DNA of 64,000 nt from Natronomonas gomsonensis (GTDB lineage Archaea > Halobacteriota > Halobacteria > Halobacteriales > Haloarculaceae). The DNA lies in assembly GCF_024300825.1 (NCBI RefSeq), contig NZ_CP101323.1:3348001-3412000 (forward strand), in the 5' to 3' direction. The notes below the pieces were generated by a model. The model was not told the DNA's origin. It did no database searches and saw only the letters and a list, made by a program, of their open reading frames with translations. Both the position numbers and the translations under genes were made by a program. Below, piece by piece: positions 52,214 through 61,692 of the stretch; positions within the stretch are counted from its first letter, which is position 1, and every line of letters begins with the position of its first letter.

Positions 52214-52390
52214 TTATCGCATCTCTTCGAGCGACCGAACGGTGTCGGACATGAGCCACGCGGTGTCGCTGTCGGGGTCCTCGATTGAGAGCGCAAAGAA
52301 CGACTCGCGGCCCTCGTCGACGGTAATCCGGTATCCGCGCCCCACCAAGCCGTCGGACTCGTCGGTAGCGTCGGATTCTGGGGTGTTCAC
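52214..52390 (-). CDS. Small DUF7331-like protein (58 residues)
   Basis: On the minus strand a GTG start at 52390 opens a 58-residue frame with an acidic N-terminus (MNTPESDATDESDGLVG) and a compact core (GRGYRITVDEGRESFFALS, IEDPDSDTAWLMSDTV). The stop TAA at 52214 abuts the gcvT stop. Such short proteins are widespread in haloarchaea, some under DUF7331. Coding is supported by clean haloarchaeal codon use and by its position in an otherwise empty gap between gcvT and gcvH. Function unknown. Confidence 0.65.
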   Translation of the reverse strand: MNTPESDATDESDGLVGRGYRITVDEGRESFFALSIEDPDSDTAWLMSDTVRSLEEMR

Positions 52391-52489
52391 GCTCGGGCCT
52401 CAGGGACGACGAAAAATAACGGGCACGGTTCCGGCCGCGAACCGCGCTGAGTCGATACCACTACATTCCCCACCACAGATACGACACCT

Positions 52490-52873
52490 ATGAGCTTCGA
52501 CGTACCAGACGACTGTCGGTATCTGGAGAGCCACGAGTGGGTCCGCCGCGACGGTGACACCGCCCACATCGGCATCACGGATTTCGCACAGGACGAACTC
52601 GGTGACGTGGTGTTCGTCGAGTTACCCGAGGTCGACGAGTCGGTCGACAAAGACGAGGAGTTCGGCGTCATCGAGTCCATCAAGGCGGTGTCAGACCTGT
52701 ATGCACCCGTCTCCGGCGAGGTAGTTTCGGTCAACGAAGACCTCTTCGACGCCCCCGAACTCGTCAACGAGGACCCCTTCGGCGACGGCTGGATGCTGGA
52801 AGTCACCCTCGACGACGAATCTGAACTCGACGCGCTGTTGTCGCCCGCAGAGTACGAAAACCAAATCGCATAA
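52490..52873 (+). CDS. gcvH: Glycine cleavage system H protein
   Basis: GcvH carries the lipoyl arm that moves the aminomethyl group between P, T and L proteins. The 127-residue protein has the lipoyl-lysine motif [20 protein letters not shown], with Lys65 as the attachment site, and the N-terminal [18 protein letters not shown] standard for the family. ATG at 52490 begins [12 protein letters not shown]. It follows gcvT after the small opposing gene, but the next gene is crtB, not gcvPA. The P protein must be elsewhere in the genome. Confidence 0.97.
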   Translation: MSFDVPDDCRYLESHEWVRRDGDTAHIGITDFAQDELGDVVFVELPEVDESVDKDEEFGVIESIKAVSDLYAPVSGEVVSVNEDLFDAPELVNEDPFGDGWMLEVTLDDESELDALLSPAEYENQIA

Positions 52874-52972
52874 ACCGGAAAAACGCCCGCAAAACCCCCC
52901 ACGTACTGCCGCTTTCTTTCAATTCGCGTACAAACACATAAGGTGGTTCCTGCCGTATGAAGCATGTACTGA

Positions 52973-53926
52973 ATGGTCGACGACACCCAGCTTGCAGAGA
53001 GCAAGTCCATCCACAGAGCGACTGGGAAGACCTTCTACTACGCGACGAAGTTGCTGCCCGAGCGTGTCCGCCACGCGACGTACGTGTTGTACGCCTTCTT
53101 CCGAGTCGCCGACGAGGTTGTCGACAATCCCGATGGGATGTCGCCCGACGAACAGCGCCGCAGACTCGATTCGATTCGTGAGGCGGCTCTCGGCCGCGAT
53201 CCGACCGACGACCCCGTCCTGTCGGCGTTTTCCGAACTTCGGGAATCCTACGACATTCCCGACGAGGAAATAGAGGTGTTCATCGACGCGATGTGTGCCG
53301 ACATCGAGACCTCCCGCTACGACACCTACGAGGAACTCGAAACGTACATGCGCGGGTCGGCGGCCGCCGTCGGCGTCATGATGACGCTCATCATGGAGTG
53401 TGACGACCCCGATACCGCGATTCCCCACGCCCGAACGCTCGGCGAGGCGTTCCAACTCACCAACTTCATCCGCGATGTGGGCGAGGACATCGTCGACCGC
53501 GACCGCATCTATCTGCCACGGGAGACCCTCGAGGGACACGGTGCCGACCCCGCCGACATCGAAGCACGGCAGTTCACCGACGAAATCGGTGCGGCTATCG
53601 AACACGAACTCCGACGCGCGGAAGGGCTGTACCGCGAGGGTGTCGCCGGCATCCAGTATCTGCCCCGGGACTGCCAACTCCCCGTCCTGACCGCGGCCGT
53701 CCTCTATGCCGACCACCACCGACTGGTGCGACAGCGGGGCTACGACACCGTCACCGAGACTCCGTCGTTGTCGACGTGGCGGAAACTCTCCTTGGTCGCA
53801 CGCACTCGGTGGCACTGGTTCTGGAGCAAGGACCCCGAGACGGTGTTCGCGAAGGTGAGTGTCGTCCCGTCGGCGGCCGACCACCGCACAGAGCGCCGAC
53901 CGAACGAGCCCTCCCCGACGCGATAG
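52973..53926 (+). CDS. crtB: Phytoene/squalene synthase family protein
   Basis: CrtB condenses two geranylgeranyl diphosphates to phytoene, the first carotenoid step. The 317-residue protein has both aspartate-rich motifs, FRVADEVVDNPDG and FIRDVGEDIVDRDRIYLP, which bind magnesium and diphosphate. The late segment YRIYREGV-like LYREGVAGIQYLP and the C-terminal helix region match haloarchaeal CrtB. ATG at 52973 (MVDDTQLAES). It converges with the cruF-lyeJ-crtD operon, which supports bacterioruberin synthesis over squalene synthesis. Confidence 0.93.
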   Translation: MVDDTQLAESKSIHRATGKTFYYATKLLPERVRHATYVLYAFFRVADEVVDNPDGMSPDEQRRRLDSIREAALGRDPTDDPVLSAFSELRESYDIPDEEIEVFIDAMCADIETSRYDTYEELETYMRGSAAAVGVMMTLIMECDDPDTAIPHARTLGEAFQLTNFIRDVGEDIVDRDRIYLPRETLEGHGADPADIEARQFTDEIGAAIEHELRRAEGLYREGVAGIQYLPRDCQLPVLTAAVLYADHHRLVRQRGYDTVTETPSLSTWRKLSLVARTRWHWFWSKDPETVFAKVSVVPSAADHRTERRPNEPSPTR

Positions 53927-53927
53927 C

Positions 53928-54764
53928 TCACCGCTCCGGGAAGTCGAAGCGGTCCGTTTTCCACAGCGCGTAGCCGTACCCCACCGCCAGCGTCGCGGGA
54001 ATCCAGTTGCCGAAGTAGGCGTTGATGCCCCCCCACAAGATGACGAAACTCACGAGGTCGTCGAGCATGAACCGACAGGCCTCCAGTCGAGTGAGGACGG
54101 CGTTTCGGTCGAAGGCGTAATCGAGGACGGCCACGGCGACGACGGCCGACAACAACCACCCGGCGTAGTTCGACCACGGGACGCCGTAGTAGAGGCCGCC
54201 GGCTTCGTAGGCCCAGAAGCCGATGGAGACGGCCGCGGGGTCGAGAACGAGGTCCATGCCGATGACGGCGGCGACGACGGCAGGGACCCGGAGGACGACC
54301 CGCCGGGCGGCGTCGCCGAGGAGTAACAGACACAGTAGGTAGGCATTGGCGACGAGCGGGAGGAAAAACAGCGGCAGCGCAACCGGAATCCCGCCGAGCA
54401 TCGGTCCCAACTCGACGCCGTACTGGAAGGTGCCGTAGGGGTAGCCCGTCGTGACGCCGACGTACTCGATGGCGTAGGTGTAGCCACACAGCGCGGCGAG
54501 GCCGACGGCGGCCTTCCGAGTGAGAACCGGCGCGAGGCCGGCGACGAGTGGCAGCCGCATCACCGCAACGCCGAACAAAAGGAAGTAGGGGTTGAAACTG
54601 AGTGGCTCCGGGAGCAGGCCCTCCGCGGAGGCCAAAAGCGTCACTGCCCCGAGCGCCGGGAAGACGACGGCGATGGTGAATCGATTCTCGTCGACGAGTT
54701 CGTCGAGACGGCCTTCGATGCGTCCTCGGGGCGGGAGTTCGAACTCGGAGACGGCCTCACGCAT
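53928..54764 (-). CDS. cruF: Bisanhydrobacterioruberin hydratase CruF
   Basis: CruF adds water to the 1,2-position ends of bisanhydrobacterioruberin in C50 carotenoid synthesis. The 278-residue membrane protein has about seven helices. Family segments are YAIEYVGVTTGYPYGTFQYG, GMDLVLDPAAVSIGFWAYE and YYGVPWSNYAGWLLSA, with the Asp, Glu and Asn of the presumed active site. It is the last gene of crtD-lyeJ-cruF, overlapping lyeJ by 8 bp. ATG at 54764 begins MREAVSEFELP. The assignment is firm from context. Confidence 0.92.
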   Translation of the reverse strand: MREAVSEFELPPRGRIEGRLDELVDENRFTIAVVFPALGAVTLLASAEGLLPEPLSFNPYFLLFGVAVMRLPLVAGLAPVLTRKAAVGLAALCGYTYAIEYVGVTTGYPYGTFQYGVELGPMLGGIPVALPLFFLPLVANAYLLCLLLLGDAARRVVLRVPAVVAAVIGMDLVLDPAAVSIGFWAYEAGGLYYGVPWSNYAGWLLSAVVAVAVLDYAFDRNAVLTRLEACRFMLDDLVSFVILWGGINAYFGNWIPATLAVGYGYALWKTDRFDFPER

Positions 54765-55629
54765 ACAGCATCACCCACAGCGCCGCGAGCGTCAGCACCA
54801 TCCCGGCGGCCGTGTTCAGCGCCGGGAACCACCAGTAGGCGCGGTCGACGGCCACGTCAGCGACAACGATGCCGGCGACGAAGACGGGATAGACGCCGAG
54901 AACCGCCGCGAAGAACGGATGGACCGTCCCGAAGACGGCGGCCGCGGCGAGCCAACACGCCGCGCAGTAGGCGTAGGTTCGTGATTCGCCGAGAAGCGTC
55001 GCCGTCGTCTCGATGCCGGCCTCGCGGTCCGGTTCGATGTCGGGAATGGCCGAGAAGGTGTGCATGCCCATCGCCCACAGCCAGCCGCCGGCGACGGCGG
55101 CAAGCGGCGGCGCCTTTCCGGCGACGGCGGCGTAGGCGACGACGCCCGGCAGGACGTAGAGGCCGTTCGACAGCGAGTCGAGAAGTGGCGTTGTCTTGAA
55201 CCGCAACGGTGGGGCGCTGTACTCGATTGCCAACAACAGAAAGCCGACCATTGCGACCGCGCCGGCCGTCGGAAGTGTGGGGAGAAACAGGATGCTGGCC
55301 CCCCCCGTCAGCACGACGAGGACGGGCACCAGTCGGTCGCCCTGATAGCGGACTTCGCGGTCGTCTTTCTTCGGGTTCGCCTCGTCGATGTCGGCGTCGA
55401 ATACATCGTTGACACCGTAGAGGAACACGTTCGCCGGGACGAGGAAGTACGCGAACAGGGCGACGGCGAGCGGGCCGAACAACTCCGACGGTGCGTCGGC
55501 GGCGTAGGCGACGCCGACGATGACCGGTCCGGCGAGGTAGAACCAAAAGCGGGGCCGCGACATCCGGAGGACGTAGCCGCTCGGCGTCGCCTCACTCGGC
55601 AGCAGACGGTCGATTGCGTGGTCGGTCAT
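54757..55629 (-). CDS. lyeJ: Lycopene elongase/hydratase LyeJ
   Basis: LyeJ is a UbiA-family prenyltransferase that adds a C5 unit and hydrates lycopene ends for bacterioruberin. The 290-residue protein has nine predicted helices and the two Asp-rich motifs NDVFDADIDEANPKKDDREV and IPDIEPDREAGIETTAT. Length matches haloarchaeal LyeJ (about 290). It lies between crtD and cruF in one operon, the arrangement known for Haloarcula and other haloarchaea. ATG at 55629 begins MTDHAIDRLLPS. Confidence 0.93.
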   Translation of the reverse strand: MTDHAIDRLLPSEATPSGYVLRMSRPRFWFYLAGPVIVGVAYAADAPSELFGPLAVALFAYFLVPANVFLYGVNDVFDADIDEANPKKDDREVRYQGDRLVPVLVVLTGGASILFLPTLPTAGAVAMVGFLLLAIEYSAPPLRFKTTPLLDSLSNGLYVLPGVVAYAAVAGKAPPLAAVAGGWLWAMGMHTFSAIPDIEPDREAGIETTATLLGESRTYAYCAACWLAAAAVFGTVHPFFAAVLGVYPVFVAGIVVADVAVDRAYWWFPALNTAAGMVLTLAALWVMLYA

Positions 55630-55644
55630 GGTCGGCGAGTCCCG

Positions 55645-57120
55645 TCAGGCGTCCTCGATGAGGGCGTCGGCGGTGTGTTGGCCGCTGATGAGACACATCG
55701 GGACGCCGATTCCGGGGGTGGTGTACGAGCCGGTGAAGTACAGCCCCGGACAGGCCTCAGAGCGATGCGGCGGTCGGAGCAGCGAGGTCTGTCTCAGGGT
55801 GTGGGCCATCCCGAGTGCCGTCCCCTGTTGGCTGTTGTAGCGGTCGGCGAACTCCGAGACGGAGAATATCTCCTCGAAGACGAGGCGGTCACGCAACTCG
55901 ACGCCGGTGTTCTCGGCGATGTCGTCGAGGATTACATCGCGGTACCACGTCCGAACCTCCTCGGTGTCGTCGAGGCCGGGAGCGATGGGGACGAGCGCAA
56001 AGAGGTTCGAGTGGCCCTCGGGGGCGACGCTATCGTCGGTCTTCGAGGGGACACAGAGGTAGTAGGCGGGGTCTTCGGGCCAGGTCGGGTCCTCGAAAAT
56101 CTGCTCGAAGTGGCCGTCCCAGTCGGTCGGGAGGACGAGCGTGTGGTGTTCGAGTGGCTCCACGTCGCCCTCGACGCCCATGTACATCAGGAAGGCACTC
56201 GGTGCGTAGGTGCGGTCGTCCCAGTAGTCGGCGTCGTACTGGCGTTCGTGTTCCGGGAGCAGTTCCTGTTCGGTGTGGGCGTAGTCGGCGTCGCTGACGA
56301 CGTACTCCGCCTCGAAGTCGCCGGCGGCGGACTCGACGACGAACGCCTGCTTGCGGTTGACGATTTCTGACACCTCGGCGTCGGTGACGTACTCGACGCC
56401 GAGTTCTTCGCCCAACTCGACGCAGGCGTCGACGACCGACCCCAGTCCGTCTTCGGGGTAGTAGACGCCGAGGTTGAAATCGACGTGACCCATCATGTTG
56501 TACAGCGCGGGCGTGTTCGACGGCGCGCCGCCGAGGAACACCAGCGTGTACTGCATTATCTGCTGGAGTTTCGGGTTGTCGAAGTAGTCGGCGACGTAGT
56601 CGTCCATCGTCCCGAGCAACTGCAGGCCGATGGGCGCGGCCTTCATCACCTCCCAGTCGACCCAATCGCGGAGGCGGGGGCGGTCGGTGTAGACGAACTG
56701 CTCCATCGCCACCTCGTAGTGGGTTTCGGAGGTATCGAGATACTCCTCTAAGGCGTCGCCAGCGCCCGTTTCGTAGGATTCGAAGAGGTCGTACATCGCC
56801 TCTCGGTCGGAGGTCACCTCGGCGGTGTCGCCGTCCTTGAAGAAGATGCGATAGTGGGGGTCCAACCGATTGAGGTCGTAGTAATCCTCGGGTTCCTTCC
56901 CGAAGTGGCCGAAGAACCGCTCGAATACGTCGGGCATCAGGTACCACGACGGTCCCATGTCGAACCGGAAGCCGTCGGCTTCCAGTCGGGAGGCCCGTCC
57001 CCCCAGTTGTTCGTTCTTTTCGAGGACCGTCACATCGAAGCCCGCGTCGGCGAGATAACATGCGGTCGAGAGGCCGCCGAACCCGGAGCCGACGACGACA
57101 ACCTCGCGGGGTGTGGACAT
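55645..57120 (-). CDS. crtD: Carotenoid 3,4-desaturase CrtD
   Basis: CrtD introduces 3,4-desaturation in the bacterioruberin route; the family also includes phytoene desaturase. The 491-residue flavoprotein starts MSTPREVVVVGSGFGGLSTACYL with the FAD GxGxxG motif and has GGRASRLEADGFRFDMGPSW, the substrate hallmark, and ends with the carotenoid-desaturase signature GLYFTGSYTTPGIGVPMCLISG. It heads crtD-lyeJ-cruF. ATG at 57120; the longer frame upstream overlaps the divergent SDR promoter. Assignment as CrtD and not CrtI comes from the operon. Confidence 0.9.
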   Translation of the reverse strand: MSTPREVVVVGSGFGGLSTACYLADAGFDVTVLEKNEQLGGRASRLEADGFRFDMGPSWYLMPDVFERFFGHFGKEPEDYYDLNRLDPHYRIFFKDGDTAEVTSDREAMYDLFESYETGAGDALEEYLDTSETHYEVAMEQFVYTDRPRLRDWVDWEVMKAAPIGLQLLGTMDDYVADYFDNPKLQQIMQYTLVFLGGAPSNTPALYNMMGHVDFNLGVYYPEDGLGSVVDACVELGEELGVEYVTDAEVSEIVNRKQAFVVESAAGDFEAEYVVSDADYAHTEQELLPEHERQYDADYWDDRTYAPSAFLMYMGVEGDVEPLEHHTLVLPTDWDGHFEQIFEDPTWPEDPAYYLCVPSKTDDSVAPEGHSNLFALVPIAPGLDDTEEVRTWYRDVILDDIAENTGVELRDRLVFEEIFSVSEFADRYNSQQGTALGMAHTLRQTSLLRPPHRSEACPGLYFTGSYTTPGIGVPMCLISGQHTADALIEDA

Positions 57121-57241
57121 GTCCTGACGTAGGGGCGGACCGCCCATAAAACGGGCGTGGTGAACGGTGGCATGGTGCTGGCCTCGCGGACCGGACCACC
57201 GGTTGGGAAACGTCCTTGTCGGCACCGCTCTATTGTGCGGT

Positions 57242-57937
57242 ATGAACACTGCAGTCGTCACCGGTGGGTCCCGAGGCGTCGGCGAAGCCGTCGCGAGACT
57301 GCTCGCAGCGGAGGGCGTCCACGTCGTGCTGTGCGCGCGGGACGGAGACGCCGTCGAGTCGGTCGTCGAGGCCATCGAAGCCGACGGTGGGGCGGCGACG
57401 GGGGTTCGCGCCGACGTTCGCGACGAGTTCGACGTCGAGCGACTGATGGAAACCGCCTCGCGGGCCGGCGAGCGCAGTGGTATCAACTTCGTCGTCGCCA
57501 ACGCGGGCGTCTACCACGGCGCTCCCGGCGAGACGCCGCTGGCGGAGGCTTCGTACTCGTCGTTCGACGACACGCTCCGCATCAACGGTCGCGGCGTCTT
57601 CGCGACGATTCGCGAGGCCGTTCCGCACCTGACCGACGACGCACGCGTCGTCGTCCCGTCGGGCGCTATCGCCCGCGAGGCGAAACCCGGATTCGGCGCC
57701 TACGCGGTGTCGAAAGCGACCGCCGAGGCCGTCGCCCGGCAGTTCGCCGCCGAACTGGAGCAAGCCGTCGGCGTCCTCGATTTGGGGCCGGTACAGACGG
57801 AGTTGACGAACCGGATGCAGGGACGAGACCCCGCCGACGTCGCGCCGATGTTTCTGTGGTCCGCGACGGAAGCCGACGCCGAAGCCATCGATGGAGAGGT
57901 CGTCGGGCTACGGGAGTGGAAGGCGGCGATGCGGTGA
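57242..57937 (+). CDS. SDR family oxidoreductase
   Basis: The 231-residue protein is a classical short-chain dehydrogenase/reductase. VTGGSRGVGEAVARLL is the TGxxxGxG cofactor motif, VVANAGVYHGA the NNAG-type strand, and the catalytic YAVSK (YxxxK) with the preceding serine in VVVPSGAIAREAK is intact. NADPH is suggested by Arg after the glycine motif. The substrate is unknown. It lies divergent from crtD with 121 bp between, and its stop abuts the Usp gene. Confidence 0.9.
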   Translation: MNTAVVTGGSRGVGEAVARLLAAEGVHVVLCARDGDAVESVVEAIEADGGAATGVRADVRDEFDVERLMETASRAGERSGINFVVANAGVYHGAPGETPLAEASYSSFDDTLRINGRGVFATIREAVPHLTDDARVVVPSGAIAREAKPGFGAYAVSKATAEAVARQFAAELEQAVGVLDLGPVQTELTNRMQGRDPADVAPMFLWSATEADAEAIDGEVVGLREWKAAMR

Positions 57938-58642
57938 CTACTCCTCGGCGCCGTCTTCTTTGGTTTCACGGCGGACGACCAACACCGGGCCGACGGAGGC
58001 GGCGGCGAGGCGCTCGGATTCGTCGCCCAGCAGGAATTGCGACAGCGACGGTGCGGCTTCGCCGACGACGACCGCGTCGTGGTTGGGGACGGCCTCGATT
58101 AGCGTCTCGAAGGGTCGGTCGCTGACGACGCGTTCGGTCGTCACGTCGATGCCGTCATCTCTGAGCCGTTGGGCGCTTCGCTGTAACAGGCCGTCGGCGC
58201 CGTCGGATTCGCTGGCGAGAAACAGCGTGATGGCGATGTCACGGTCGCCGACCAGTTCCGTGACGAACTGGAGAACACGGTCGACGGCAACGTTGCCGCT
58301 CAATGGGACGAGCAACCGATTTACGTCACCGGTCGCGCCGTTTATCGCATAGGCTCGGGTGCCGATTTCGTCGGCGACGCGCTCGATAGTCTGTTGGCGG
58401 TCGTGGGTGAAGACGAGTCGGTAGTCCGCGGCGCCGCCGGCCTTGCGGAACTCCTCGGTGGTGTCTTCGAGCCCCGAGACGGCCCGCTCTTCGTACTGCT
58501 CGCGGGCTTGGTCGGCTGGCGTCTGTTCCGGCAGGACGTGATAGCCGAGGACGGTCACGTCCATCGTCCCGAGCAGGTCCATCAGTCCGTAGGCGACCGA
58601 TTCACCCTCCAGCACCGCCAGCGGCATGAGTACTCGTGTCAT
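57938..58642 (-). CDS. Usp-like stress protein paired with APC transporter
   Basis: The 234-residue protein has two Usp-like halves (about 1-90 and 105-228). The ATP-binding glycine motif is not complete: VVVGEAAPSLSQFLLGDESERLA replaces the GSxGxG pattern, so nucleotide binding is doubtful. This class often sits next to or fused to amino acid transporters, and here the gene starts one base after the APC permease stop. A regulator of that permease is the likely role. ATG at 58642. Confidence 0.82.
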   Translation of the reverse strand: MTRVLMPLAVLEGESVAYGLMDLLGTMDVTVLGYHVLPEQTPADQAREQYEERAVSGLEDTTEEFRKAGGAADYRLVFTHDRQQTIERVADEIGTRAYAINGATGDVNRLLVPLSGNVAVDRVLQFVTELVGDRDIAITLFLASESDGADGLLQRSAQRLRDDGIDVTTERVVSDRPFETLIEAVPNHDAVVVGEAAPSLSQFLLGDESERLAAASVGPVLVVRRETKEDGAEE

Positions 58643-58643
58643 C

Positions 58644-60056
58644 TTACAGTGCCCCCTTGAGTTTTACATCGCGTGCATAGTAGAAGTACCACCCGGCGGA
58701 ACCAAGCATAATGAGGAAGCCGAGTACCTGCGAAAGCGGTTGCATGAACAGGATGAGCGCGAAACTCGCCACGCCGCCGACTATCGGTACGACTGGGTAG
58801 CCGGGGACCCGAAAGTCGGGGTCGTACCACTCCGGTTCGTCGCGTCTGAGCGCGAGTAACGCAACACAGATGAGGCCGTAGGCGACGAGGTGCAGAAACG
58901 AGGCGACTTCGGCGAGCACTTCGACGCGGCCGGTCGCCGTCAAGAGGAGAATCGGACCGCCGGCCATGCCCAAAGCGACGTGTGGGGTCCCGTATTTCAG
59001 GTTGATACGACTCGCACGTCCCGGCAACAGCGCGTCCTTCGAGACGGCGTAGACGGCCCGTGAGGTCGAGAGAATCGAGGCGTTGGCACTCGACATCGTC
59101 GCCAGCAGGCCGCCAAGGATGATTGCGAAGCCCCCTGCCGGACCGAGGAGTTCTCGGCCGACATCGACCATCGCGGTCTCGCCCGCCAGCGACAGCGCGT
59201 TGCTCCCGACCGCACTCGTCGCAACGAAAATGGTCACGACGTACAACACGCCGACGATGACTACCGACCCGACCATCGCCAGCGGGAGGTTCCGGCCGGG
59301 GTCTTTCATTTCGCCGGCGACGGTCGCAACCTGAGCGAACCCGAGATACGAGGTGAACACCAGCGCGGCCGTCGTCAGAATCGGGAACGGGCCGTAGGGA
59401 GCGAACCGTTCCGGCGTGGTCGGTTCGCCGACGAGACCGACGGCGTCGAGGATGCCGAACCCGAGGAAGACGACGAGAATCGACAGCAACAGCGCGACGA
59501 CGCCGTTCTGGAGTTTCGCCGCGTTTTCGGTGCCGGTGACGTTCAGGAGCGTAAAGCCCGCGCCGAACAGCAACGCAATCGGGATGACGAGGCTCTCTCC
59601 GACGGCGATGCCGAGAAAGCCGAGAGCGTCGACGGCGTAGTAGCCGAAGCCGACGAGGTAAAACGCCGTCGCAAAGACCAATCCGAGCCACAGCGAGAGG
59701 CCGACGACCGACCCCGCGAGCGCCCCGAGGCCGCGGGAGATGAAGTAGTAGCCGCCGCCGGATTTCGGCATCGCCGTCGCCAACTCCGAGGTTGGAAGTG
59801 CGACCAACAGCGCGATGACCGCGCCGATGGTAAACGACAACGCCGCCGCGGGTCCGGCCCGACCCGCCGCGAGGCCGGGAAACACGAAGATACCGGCCCC
59901 AATCATCGTACCGATACCGATGGCCAACCCCCCGGAGAGCCCGAGCGTGCGTTCGAGTTCTGCGTTTTCGGTGACCGTCGCCTCATCGGTTTCGACGACG
60001 GGTTCCGAAACTGGACTCTCGCCCTCGATGTTCTGTCCGCTGGGCTCACCGCTCAT
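58644..60056 (-). CDS. APC family amino acid permease
   Basis: The 470-residue protein has about twelve membrane helices. The helix 1 signature [22 protein letters not shown] and the helix 2 turn with [22 protein letters not shown] are diagnostic of the APC superfamily (amino acid:proton or amino acid:cation transport). The substrate cannot be told from sequence; the acidic N-terminal 30 residues are cytoplasmic. It is followed directly by the Usp-like gene. Start ATG at 60056, with a Ser/Glu-rich haloarchaeal leader. Confidence 0.9.
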   Translation of the reverse strand: MSGEPSGQNIEGESPVSEPVVETDEATVTENAELERTLGLSGGLAIGIGTMIGAGIFVFPGLAAGRAGPAAALSFTIGAVIALLVALPTSELATAMPKSGGGYYFISRGLGALAGSVVGLSLWLGLVFATAFYLVGFGYYAVDALGFLGIAVGESLVIPIALLFGAGFTLLNVTGTENAAKLQNGVVALLLSILVVFLGFGILDAVGLVGEPTTPERFAPYGPFPILTTAALVFTSYLGFAQVATVAGEMKDPGRNLPLAMVGSVVIVGVLYVVTIFVATSAVGSNALSLAGETAMVDVGRELLGPAGGFAIILGGLLATMSSANASILSTSRAVYAVSKDALLPGRASRINLKYGTPHVALGMAGGPILLLTATGRVEVLAEVASFLHLVAYGLICVALLALRRDEPEWYDPDFRVPGYPVVPIVGGVASFALILFMQPLSQVLGFLIMLGSAGWYFYYARDVKLKGAL

Positions 60057-60128
60057 GTACTGTCGACGAACGAGGAGCGGCCTTATTGGTGTTTGGTGGG
60101 TCGAGTCGGTTCATTGATGCGAACGCGG

Positions 60129-60896
60129 CTACAGTCCCGTCGGGTGGTCGACGTACGTCGTCTCGACGCCCCACTCCTCGACTAGGTCGGCGAGGGCTCG
60201 AACGCCGAACGTCTCCGTGGCGTAGTGGCCCGCGAGGAAGACGTTCAGCCCCGCTTCGCGAGCCTCGTGGTAGGCCTTCTGCTTGCCCTCGCCGGTGACG
60301 AGGGCGTCGACGCCGGCGTCGGTGGCTTCTCGAATCCAGTCGGTGCCGGAGCCGGTGACGATGGCGATGTCCTCGATTCTATCGGGGCCGAAATCCAGCG
60401 TCCGAACTGACTCTCCGCCGGTATCGAGGTCCGACAGCCGGTCTTCGAGGTCAGAGGTGGTGTACGGTTCGGCGGCACGGACGCGCTGGCCGATGGTGAC
60501 GCCGCCGTAGTCGCCGAACGGGTCGACGATTTCACAGTCGAGAAACTCGGCGAGGCCGGCGGCGTTGCCCAACTCGGCGTGGCCATCCAGCGGGAGGTGC
60601 GAGACGTACAGCGCGAGGTCGTTTTCGATTAAGGTGGCGACGCGGTCGTAGTCGCGGCCGGCGACGCGGTCGAGACCGCCCCAGACCATACCGTGGTGGA
60701 CGATGAGGACGTCCGCCCCCGTGTCGGCAGCCGTTTCAGCGGTCGCCTCGACGCCGTCGACGGCGAAGGCGGCACGCTCGACGGGTCGACCGTCGGCCCT
60801 GCCTACTTGCAGGCCGTTGGCGCTGGCGTCGACGCCCGCGTAGTCGGCGTGGTTCAGCTGGTCGTTCAGCCGGTCGCGGAACTCCGAGAGTTGCAT
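60129..60896 (-). CDS. Nif3-like dinuclear metal center protein
   Basis: The 255-residue protein is a Nif3/YbgI-type hexameric metal-binding protein. Conserved His and Glu ligands appear in LIVHHGMVWGGLDR, YVSHLPLDGH and the last GHYATETFGVRALA. Related proteins are GTP cyclohydrolase-like or affect DNA repair and metal homeostasis, but the true activity is open. ATG at 60896 is preferred to an upstream start because of the standard MQLSEFRDRLN. It stands alone, 70 bp from the APC permease. Confidence 0.9.
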   Translation of the reverse strand: MQLSEFRDRLNDQLNHADYAGVDASANGLQVGRADGRPVERAAFAVDGVEATAETAADTGADVLIVHHGMVWGGLDRVAGRDYDRVATLIENDLALYVSHLPLDGHAELGNAAGLAEFLDCEIVDPFGDYGGVTIGQRVRAAEPYTTSDLEDRLSDLDTGGESVRTLDFGPDRIEDIAIVTGSGTDWIREATDAGVDALVTGEGKQKAYHEAREAGLNVFLAGHYATETFGVRALADLVEEWGVETTYVDHPTGL

Positions 60897-60938
60897 ACCG
60901 GACCCTCGCCCGGCTTGCATTTGTATTCCCTGCTCGCC

Positions 60939-61607
60939 TTAGGCGTCACCGTCCGTGACGTAGTCGCTCTCATCGCCCGAGGCGAGCGTCAGGCTGTCGT
61001 ACAGCAGTCGAACCAACAGGACCGGAACGACCGTGCCCGAGGTGAGTGCGATTCCCGACAGGACGGCCGCGCCGGGAACCCACTGGACGGCGTTTTTGAC
61101 GCTGAATCGCGCACGGACGGCCAACAGGCCGGCGGCCGAGACTGCGCCAGCGACGTAGGGGCCGCCGCCCAAGGCGAGGATTGCCTCGATGGCGACACCG
61201 AAAAACAACAGCGCCTCGACGGTCGCCCCCGTCGCTGCGACCGCGAGGCGACGGTGAAGCGGCTGCTCGAAGACGACGAGTGATGCCGGGTCGGCGCTGA
61301 CGCCGCCGCGGAACTTCGCGAGCAGCGCGACGGCGAGCATCGTCCCGCCGAAGGCGATGAACCCGAACAGAAAGCCGTCGACTATCGCGCCGACCGACGG
61401 GACGGTAAGGCCAGCGTCGGCGGGCGAACCGGTGGCGACGACCAGAGTGACGACGCCGACGAGAAGCGCCGCGTTCAGCGCTAACCCCCGTCTGAGTCGC
61501 GGCCAGTCGGGCGGTTCCGTGTGCCCCCAGTGACGATAGAGGCTGACGATTGGGACGGCGACGACGACACCCAACGCGAGGAGGGATACGAGCGTGGAGG
61601 GCGGCAT
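60939..61607 (-). CDS. Membrane protein of unknown function (six helices)
   Basis: The 222-residue protein has about six membrane helices, with a small acidic C-terminal tail (SGDESDYVTDGDA). GATVEALLFFGVAIEAIL is faintly like the CPBP protease signature EExxxR but lacks the second Glu and the Arg, so protease activity is unlikely. The start is ATG at 61607 (MPPSTLVSLLALG), since the longer frame upstream overlaps the speB-like gene's 3' region and has a different character. Function unknown. Confidence 0.65.
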   Translation of the reverse strand: MPPSTLVSLLALGVVVAVPIVSLYRHWGHTEPPDWPRLRRGLALNAALLVGVVTLVVATGSPADAGLTVPSVGAIVDGFLFGFIAFGGTMLAVALLAKFRGGVSADPASLVVFEQPLHRRLAVAATGATVEALLFFGVAIEAILALGGGPYVAGAVSAAGLLAVRARFSVKNAVQWVPGAAVLSGIALTSGTVVPVLLVRLLYDSLTLASGDESDYVTDGDA

Positions 61608-61692
61608 ACAGTTCCCCGCAGGTCGGCGCTCGAAATAGTAGTTTTGAACGCGCTGTCGTGGGGTTCGGGTCCGCCGTGTGCGGCGGGCTTCG

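Noticed and set aside
60939-61607. CPBP-type membrane protease
   Set aside because: The signature EExxxR is reduced to EALLFFG, without the second Glu and the Arg, so an active protease is unlikely.
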